Shown here one piece after another: positions 59,356-64,000 of a stretch of 64,000 nt of DNA. Source of the DNA: Escherichia sp. ESNIH1. Lineage in GTDB: Bacteria > Pseudomonadota > Gammaproteobacteria > Enterobacterales > Enterobacteriaceae. Both the position numbers and the translations under genes were made by a program. Each line of letters opens with the position of its first letter. Positions within the stretch are counted from its first letter, which is position 1. Under the pieces are notes generated by a model, which had not been told where the DNA came from, did not search any database, and saw nothing but the letters and a program-made list of their open reading frames with translations. The stretch spans positions 124,001-188,000 of the forward strand of contig PQKR01000002.1 in the NCBI GenBank assembly GCA_002918705.1, written 5' to 3'.

Positions 59356-59747
59356 GTTCGTCGCTAAATCCAGTAAAGTCGTAGCGGGATTATAACCCTA
59401 ACATTTAGAGCTGAGCCAGATTGCGGCGCGCATACCTCCCGCGACCGTGAATCAGCAAAGGTAAAGGCCGCCGTAAGGGCAGCTTGTGAGTACGCAACGT
59501 GTTCCGAGCGCTGTTTTTATACCGCCTGTTCTGCACGGCTTGTAAAGAGAAATTGACAATGTTCAGGCACAACTCGCCAGACGCTGAATCGAGTCAATTT
59601 TATTTGATTGATTTATAATCACTTACGTTACTAATTCCGTATGCTCAGTGTGGCTGTTAACAATTTGTTTAATAACAGCTTTAAATTGTTAGCTAATCCG
59701 TTAAAATAATCGCCTATTTGTTCAAATTAAGTTGATTGCAATAACAC
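59356..59747. promoter_or_regulatory. Divergent yaiL / mqo region with ArcA-like repeats
   Basis: About 390 bp with no gene; the mqo-proximal 170 bp are very AT-rich. TGTTA (59655-59659) and TGTTT (59666-59670) are direct repeats with an 11-bp period, the spacing of ArcA-P sites; a second pair TGTTA/CGTTA (59687, 59699) has 12 bp. ArcA represses mqo in E. coli under low oxygen. No clear ribosome binding site precedes the mqo ATG. Confidence 0.45.
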
Positions 59748-61394
59748 ATGTCACATTTCAGAAAAGTAGTTCCCGCTTTTTCGCTTATCGCGATGCTGGT
59801 TGCCTCTAATGTTCACGCTGCTGACACTGCCGAGAAAACAGACGTCCTGTTGATTGGCGGCGGTATCATGAGCGCCTCTCTGGGTACGCTGTTACAGGAG
59901 CTTCAGCCTGACTGGAAACAGGTCATGGTTGAGAAACTGGATGGCGTTGCGCTGGAATCCTCTAACGGCTGGAACAACGCCGGTACGGGTCACTCCGCCA
60001 ACATGGAACTGAACTACACGCCTGAGCGTGCAGACGGTTCGATTGACGTGACCAAAGCGCTGGAGATCAACGAAGCGTTCATGATCTCGCGCCAGTTCTG
60101 GTCATCTCAGGTGAAGCGCGGCGTGCTGAACGATCCGCACTCCTTCATCAACTCCACCCCGCACATGAGCTTTGTTTGGGGCGACAACGTTGACTATTTG
60201 ACCAAGCGCTACGCGGCATTGCAGCAGACGACCCTGTTCCAGGGCATGCAGTTCTCTACCGACCAGCAGCAGATCAAAAAATGGGCGCCGCTGATCATTG
60301 AGGGCCGCGATCCGCAGCAGCGCGTTGCTGCCACCTGGACCCCGGTCGGTACTGACGTTAACTATGGTGAGATAACTCGTCAGCTGGTCGGCAGCCTGAA
60401 AAAAACCAGCAACTTCACGCTGGAAACCGGCTCGGAAGTGACTGACTTTAAACGTAACGGTGACAACTCCTGGCACGTGACCATTACCGACGTGAAGAGC
60501 GGTAAAGATCGTGCGGTTGACGCGAAGTATGTCTTTATCGGTGCCGGCGGCGGCGCGCTGAAGCTGCTGCAGAAAACCGGTATTCCGGAAGCTGACAACT
60601 ACGCAGGCTTCCCGGTGGGCGGTTCGTTCCTGGTGACCGAGAACCCGGAAATCACCCGTCAGCACACCGAGAAAGTCTACGGTCAGGCTTCCGTGGGCGC
60701 GCCACCGATGTCGGTTCCGCACCTGGATGCCCGTTACCTTGATGGCAAACGCGTGGTGTTGTTTGGGCCGTTCGCGACCTTCTCCACCAAATTCCTGAAA
60801 CAGGGGTCGTTCTTTGACCTGCTGAGCACCACGACTACCAAGAACGTGATCCCGATGACCGATGTTGGTCTGGATAACTTCGACCTGGTGAAATACCTGA
60901 TTGGTCAGGTGATGCTGAGCGAAGATGACCGCTTCGAGGCGCTGAAAGAGTACTATCCGTCGGCGCGTAAAGAAGACTGGAAACTGATCCAGGCAGGCCA
61001 GCGCGTGCAGATCATCAAGAAAGACGCAGAGAAGGGCGGCGTGCTGAAACTCGGTACTGAAATCGTTACCGATCAGCAGAAAACCCTGGCGGCACTGCTC
61101 GGTGCATCGCCTGGCGCATCCACCGCAGCGCCTATCTCTATCAATGTGATCAAGCAGCTCTTCCCGGCGCAGTTCACTTCTCCGCAGTGGCAGGAAAAAC
61201 TGCACGCCATCGTACCGACCTATGGCCAGAAACTGAACGGCAACGTGGCGCTCACCCAGCAGGTTTGGGATGAAACCGCCTCTACGCTGAATCTGACCAA
61301 ACCGCCGGTCATTCAGATGAAGGACGCTGCGCAGTCCATGCCGCAAGCAAAACCGGCTGAAGCCGCACCTGCTCAGCACGACATGGCGCTGTAA
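59748..61394 (+). CDS. mqo: Malate:quinone oxidoreductase
   Basis: A 548-residue FAD enzyme that oxidises malate to oxaloacetate and passes electrons to quinone at the inner membrane. The FAD motif [17 protein letters not shown] is near residues 33-49, followed by [18 protein letters not shown] and [17 protein letters not shown]. The N-terminus resembles a signal peptide ([13 protein letters not shown]), also seen in other enteric Mqo proteins. The C-terminus is an Ala/Pro-rich tail. E. coli has mqo near 49 min, not beside argW. A terminator follows. Confidence 0.97.
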   Translation: MSHFRKVVPAFSLIAMLVASNVHAADTAEKTDVLLIGGGIMSASLGTLLQELQPDWKQVMVEKLDGVALESSNGWNNAGTGHSANMELNYTPERADGSIDVTKALEINEAFMISRQFWSSQVKRGVLNDPHSFINSTPHMSFVWGDNVDYLTKRYAALQQTTLFQGMQFSTDQQQIKKWAPLIIEGRDPQQRVAATWTPVGTDVNYGEITRQLVGSLKKTSNFTLETGSEVTDFKRNGDNSWHVTITDVKSGKDRAVDAKYVFIGAGGGALKLLQKTGIPEADNYAGFPVGGSFLVTENPEITRQHTEKVYGQASVGAPPMSVPHLDARYLDGKRVVLFGPFATFSTKFLKQGSFFDLLSTTTTKNVIPMTDVGLDNFDLVKYLIGQVMLSEDDRFEALKEYYPSARKEDWKLIQAGQRVQIIKKDAEKGGVLKLGTEIVTDQQKTLAALLGASPGASTAAPISINVIKQLFPAQFTSPQWQEKLHAIVPTYGQKLNGNVALTQQVWDETASTLNLTKPPVIQMKDAAQSMPQAKPAEAAPAQHDMAL

Positions 61395-61412
61395 GCGTTA
61401 AGCTCTTATGTC

Positions 61413-61444
61413 AGCCCCCGCCGCTATGCGCCGGGGGCTTTTTT
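61413..61444 (+). terminator. Terminator after mqo
   Basis: AGCCCCCG, 11-nt loop, CGGGGGCT followed by a T run, about 20 bp after the mqo stop. Confidence 0.93.
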
Positions 61445-61545
61445 ATGGGTTTTTGTGGCGTGTTGCTCTGGGTACTGAATATGAGCAAGCGGCCCTTATG
61501 TGACGCAATTTATGGGATTTAAAAGGAGGTAGGAAAAAGTAGTCA

Positions 61546-61620
61546 TGGTGTCCCCTGCAGGAATCGAACCTGCAACTAGCCCTTAGGAGGGGCTCGTTAT
61601 ATCCATTTAACTAAGGGGAC
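61546..61620 (-). tRNA. argW: tRNA-Arg (anticodon CCT)
   Basis: Seventy-five nt including encoded CCA; acceptor GTCCCCT/AGGGGAC and anticodon CCT in CTCCTAAGG. In E. coli argW is also next to yfdC and its 3' end is the attachment site of prophage CPS-53. Here the 3' side leads straight to mqo with no integrase. Confidence 0.98.
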
Positions 61621-61631
61621 GAGGCGGCACG

Positions 61632-61660
61632 AGTATAACGCTATTTGTTGACTGCGTTAA
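61632..61660 (-). promoter_or_regulatory. argW promoter
   Basis: Reading leftwards: TTAACG (-35, 61655-61660), 17-bp spacer, TATACT (-10, 61632-61637), then GTGCCGCC as a GC-rich discriminator before the tRNA. Confidence 0.82.
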
Positions 61661-61695
61661 GCTCAGCGCCGCCCGACTGCTTAAAGTGTCACCAT

Positions 61696-62637
61696 TTACG
61701 CCTTATTCATCTTCTTTCTGGCTTCTTCCGCCTCGGCTTTCATATCTGCCTTGCGTTTGTTGCTCATATCATTGCGGATCTGCGCATGGCTGAGCAGGGC
61801 GAAGATAAAGGTGCCGCCGCAGATGTTGCCCGCAAGCGTCGGCAAGGCGAAGGGCCAAAGAAAATCCGTCCAGGGGATCGAGCCGTTAAAGACCAGGTAG
61901 AAGATCTCCACCGCGCCCACCACGATATGGGTGGTGTCCGCCAGCGCAATCACCCAGGTCATCAGAATAATCACTACGATCTTTGCTGAACCGGCCGCCG
62001 GGAACATCCAGACCATAGTGGCGACCAGCCAGCCGGAGATAATTGCATTTGAGAACATCTCGGCGGGGGTGTTTTTCATTACCTCCATACCGATCTCAAC
62101 AAAGGCATCCCGCGTGGCCTCGTCAAAGATCGGCATATATTCAAACGCCCAGGCGGCAATCGCCGTGCCGATCAGGTTACCCAGCAGCACCACGCTCCAC
62201 AGACGCAGCAGCAGGCCACCGTTTTTCCTGGTCGGGTTCTGCATCACCGGCAGTACGGCGGTGACGGTATTCTCTGTAAACAGCTGTTGGCGGGCCATGA
62301 TGACGATAATAAAGCCGAAGGTATAGCCGAGGCTCTCCAGGACATAGCTGCCGGGAATGCCGTCCAGCTTAACGTGAAAGATCCCCTTTACCAGCAACGA
62401 GGCCCCCATCGACAGCCCGGCGGCGATAGCCGACCAGAGCAGTGCCATCGCATCGCGCTCCATCTCTTTTTCGCCGTCCTGACGGATATGCTCATGGATC
62501 GCCATCGCGCGGGAGGGGAGCTCCTCTTCATCTACCTCTATCTCTTCACCGCGCTTATTCTCTTCGCTCTCCACCTCAATCTCTTCCGAGAGCTCCTCCG
62601 AATCCTTGTTAATCTTATCTTCTTTTAATTCATCCAC
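61696..62637 (-). CDS. yfdC: YfdC, formate/nitrite transporter family protein
   Basis: A 313-residue protein. An unusually acidic cytoplasmic N-terminus (about 1-60, many Glu/Asp) precedes six membrane helices of the FNT fold, with GNLIGTAIAAWAF and NAIISGWLVATMVWM as pore-lining segments, and a basic tail. E. coli YfdC is about 310 residues; the transported anion is not known. It lies between argW and mlaA as in E. coli. Confidence 0.95.
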   Translation of the reverse strand: MDELKEDKINKDSEELSEEIEVESEENKRGEEIEVDEEELPSRAMAIHEHIRQDGEKEMERDAMALLWSAIAAGLSMGASLLVKGIFHVKLDGIPGSYVLESLGYTFGFIIVIMARQQLFTENTVTAVLPVMQNPTRKNGGLLLRLWSVVLLGNLIGTAIAAWAFEYMPIFDEATRDAFVEIGMEVMKNTPAEMFSNAIISGWLVATMVWMFPAAGSAKIVVIILMTWVIALADTTHIVVGAVEIFYLVFNGSIPWTDFLWPFALPTLAGNICGGTFIFALLSHAQIRNDMSNKRKADMKAEAEEARKKMNKA

Positions 62638-62943
62638 GATGGGTCACCTTTCTATTACTCACTTTAATGCTATAAGCGTAGCGGTCTCCGCTAATTTTGC
62701 TGGTAAGCGCACCCATCGCAACGGCGTTATTTGCAGGCGGGGTTAAAATGGATAGCGAAACAGAGAAGAAAGCCAAAGCCAGGCTATGCTGAAATCATAC
62801 CGACGCGCTATTCCGCGCGCATGGACATCTTAAAACGTGCTGATACAATCGCTTGCGTATTCTACGGCGATCGCCGGGGCGCGGTGCAGTTGTGCCGTCA
62901 CGGGTGGCATTGAGTCATCGCCAAATTTTACAGGGAGACATCT
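62638..62943 (+). promoter_or_regulatory. Divergent yfdC / mlaA region
   Basis: About 306 bp without a convincing gene. An extended -10 box TGATACAAT (62841-62849) is the best candidate for the mlaA promoter, and AGGGAG before the ATG is its ribosome binding site. A 60-residue open frame here (62731-62913) shows no ribosome binding site or conserved sequence. Confidence 0.5.
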
Positions 62944-63702
62944 ATGAAATTTCGCCTGACGGCGCTCGCGCTGGGCACGACGCTACTGGTGGGCTGTGCC
63001 AGCTCCGACTCCGGTGAGCCTCAGGGACGTTCGGATCCGCTGGAAGGGTTCAACCGCACAATGTACAACTTCAACTTTAACGTGGTGGATCCCTATGTTC
63101 TGCGTCCGGTCGCCGTCGCCTGGCGCGATTATGTGCCGCAGCCCGCGCGAAACGGCCTGAGCAACTTCACCAGCAACCTTGAAGAGCCTGCCATCATGGT
63201 GAACTCCTTCCTGCAGGGCGATCCCTATCAGGGAATGAAGCACTTCACCCGCTTCTTCCTGAATACCATTCTGGGCATGGGCGGTTTCATCGACGTAGCC
63301 GGTATGGCAAACAAAGATCTGCAGCGCACCGTGCCGCGCCGTTTCGGCAGCACGCTGGGCCACTATGGCGTGGGCTACGGTCCTTATGTGCAGCTGCCTT
63401 TCTACGGCAGCTTTACCCTGCGTGAAGACGCTGGCGATGCAGCAGATACGCTCTACCCGGTGCTCTCCTGGCTGACATGGCCGCTCTCGGTAGGCAAGTG
63501 GGCGGTAGAGGGCGTTGAGACCCGCGCGCAGCTGCTGGACTCTGACGGCCTGCTGCGACAGTCCTCTGATCCCTATATTCTGGTGCGCGAGGCGTACTTC
63601 CAGCAGCATGACTTTATCGCTAACGGCGGACAGCTGAAGCCGGAGGAGAACCCGAACGCGCAGGCGATCCAGGGCGATCTAAAAGATATTGACGCCGAGT
63701 AA
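62944..63702 (+). CDS. mlaA: MlaA (VacJ), outer membrane lipid-asymmetry lipoprotein
   Basis: A 252-residue lipoprotein with signal MKFRLTALALGTTLLVGC (lipobox L-V-G-C) and Ala-Ser after the cysteine. The VacJ domain has DPLEGFNRTMYNFNF, FTRFFLNTILGMGGFIDVA and RRFGSTLGHYGVGYGPY. MlaA works with OmpC/F to remove phospholipids from the outer leaflet and hands them to MlaC. Length matches E. coli (251). Convergent with fadL across a terminator. Confidence 0.98.
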   Translation: MKFRLTALALGTTLLVGCASSDSGEPQGRSDPLEGFNRTMYNFNFNVVDPYVLRPVAVAWRDYVPQPARNGLSNFTSNLEEPAIMVNSFLQGDPYQGMKHFTRFFLNTILGMGGFIDVAGMANKDLQRTVPRRFGSTLGHYGVGYGPYVQLPFYGSFTLREDAGDAADTLYPVLSWLTWPLSVGKWAVEGVETRAQLLDSDGLLRQSSDPYILVREAYFQQHDFIANGGQLKPEENPNAQAIQGDLKDIDAE

Positions 63703-63718
63703 CCCGGCACAAGGCAAT

Positions 63719-63749
63719 AAAAAAGGTGAACCGTGGTTCACCTTTTTTT
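63719..63749. terminator. Bidirectional terminator between mlaA and fadL
   Basis: AAAAAAGGTGAACC and GGTTCACCTTTTTTT form a perfect stem with A and T tails, 17 bp after the mlaA stop. Confidence 0.93.
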
Positions 63750-63777
63750 ATGCACGTCGCGGATTTTGAAAGCCTGG

Positions 63778-63808
63778 TTTTAAAATGCGTAGCTTTTAAA
63801 ATGCGTAG
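63778..63808 (-). repeat. 15-bp direct repeat covering the fadL stop codon
   Basis: TTTTAAAATGCGTAG occurs at 63778-63792 and again at 63794-63808, separated by one base. The second copy contains the last codons and stop of fadL; the first lies just downstream out of frame. Confidence 0.85.
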
Positions 63809-64000
63809 TTAAAGTTCGCGCCGTAGAGCCAGGCCTTGCCTTCAGACTCGAAGTTATACGGGCCTTCGGTAAACTTCACCTTCTGACCGTGCATATAGGA
63901 GACGCCGACATCCACAGAGGCATCCTGATTGAAGGCATAGGTGGTACCCGCGCTCAGCCAGAGACGATCCTGGTCCGGAATCGAGATAGAGCGTTTGTCA
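63796..64000 (-). CDS. fadL: FadL long-chain fatty acid transporter (3' end only)
   Basis: Only the last 67 codons are inside the window; the start lies beyond base 64000. The translated end reads [19 protein letters not shown], then [16 protein letters not shown], and finishes [15 protein letters not shown]. This matches the C-terminal strands of E. coli FadL, including the terminal phenylalanine needed for outer membrane insertion. FadL imports long-chain fatty acids. Its position next to mlaA is as in E. coli. Confidence 0.96.
   Translation of the reverse strand, partial: DKRSISIPDQDRLWLSAGTTYAFNQDASVDVGVSYMHGQKVKFTEGPYNFESEGKAWLYGANFNYAF

Noticed and set aside
60102-61379. 425-codon open frame antisense to mqo
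   Set aside because: Shadow frame; no family resemblance.
61546-61700. Prophage or island integrated at argW
   Set aside because: No integrase gene and no duplicated tRNA 3' end noticed nearby.
62731-62913. 60-codon open frame upstream of mlaA
   Set aside because: Overlaps the likely mlaA promoter, no ribosome binding site, no conserved sequence.

Overview
This window is a chromosomal segment of an enteric bacterium (Enterobacteriaceae). Nearly every gene is recognisable by direct comparison with remembered Escherichia coli proteins. The order follows the E. coli 52-54 min region: aegA, nudK, ypfG, tktB-talA, maeB, hemF-amiA, ypeA, yfeY, yfeX, cysPUWAM, pdxK, crr-ptsI-ptsH, cysK, cysZ, zipA, ligA, ypeB, yfeH, valine/lysine tRNAs, gltX, yfeD-yfeC, alanine tRNAs, yfeA, nupC, mntH, ypeC, yfeO, glk, ypdB-ypdA, alaC, ypdK, then argW, yfdC, mlaA, fadL. 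It is not E. coli itself: protein sequences diverge and several E. coli blocks are missing. A relative such as Enterobacter, Leclercia, Lelliottia or Kosakonia is plausible, but the genus cannot be fixed from this sequence alone.

Layout. 1-9 kb: a truncated aegA oxidoreductase, nudK, ypfG, the non-oxidative pentose phosphate pair tktB-talA, and the NADP malic enzyme maeB. 9-13 kb: amiA-hemF, ypeA, yfeY and yfeX; the ethanolamine (eut) operon found here in E. coli is absent, leaving a 5-bp gap between maeB and hemF. 13-15 kb: an AT-richer accessory insert carrying an OprD-family porin and a small winged-helix-like protein, where E. coli has yfeW-murPQR-ucpA. 15-26 kb: sulfate/thiosulfate import and cysteine synthesis (cysPUWAM, cysK, cysZ) enclosing the general PTS genes (crr, ptsI, ptsH) and pdxK. 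25.8-36.5 kb: zipA, ligA, ypeB, yfeH, an orphan FlxA-like gene, REP repeats, four tRNA genes, gltX, the paralogous regulators yfeD/yfeC, two alanine tRNAs and the EAL protein yfeA. 36.5-47.6 kb: nupC, mntH with Fur- and MntR-like sites, ypeC, an aldo/keto reductase, yfeO, glk, the YpdA/YpdB two-component pair, alaC and the 23-residue membrane protein YpdK.

47.9-61.4 kb is the most mosaic part. Between alaC/ypdK and argW, where E. coli K-12 carries prophage CPS-53, evgAS/emrKY and the yfd genes, this genome has a Spy-like chaperone, aqpZ, a YceK-family lipoprotein, the whole lysine-dependent acid-resistance block cadC-cadB-cadA-dtpC-lysU, then yaiL and mqo. In E. coli the cad block, aqpZ, yaiL and mqo sit at other chromosomal locations. 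The block reads as an acid/envelope-stress module: CadC senses low pH and lysine, CadB exchanges lysine for cadaverine, CadA consumes protons by decarboxylation, DtpC imports peptides that can supply lysine, and LysU charges tRNA-Lys. The end of the window returns to conserved order with argW, yfdC, mlaA and the 3' end of fadL.

No transposase, integrase, CRISPR array or clearly new multi-gene system was found. The observations most worth checking are the relocated acid-stress block, a symmetrical alternative-hairpin arrangement in the cadBA leader, an intrinsic-terminator hairpin directly in front of the yfeX ribosome binding site, the porin/winged-helix insert, and a LysS-like sequence in the lysU position. 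Comparisons with E. coli are from memory; no database search was possible.
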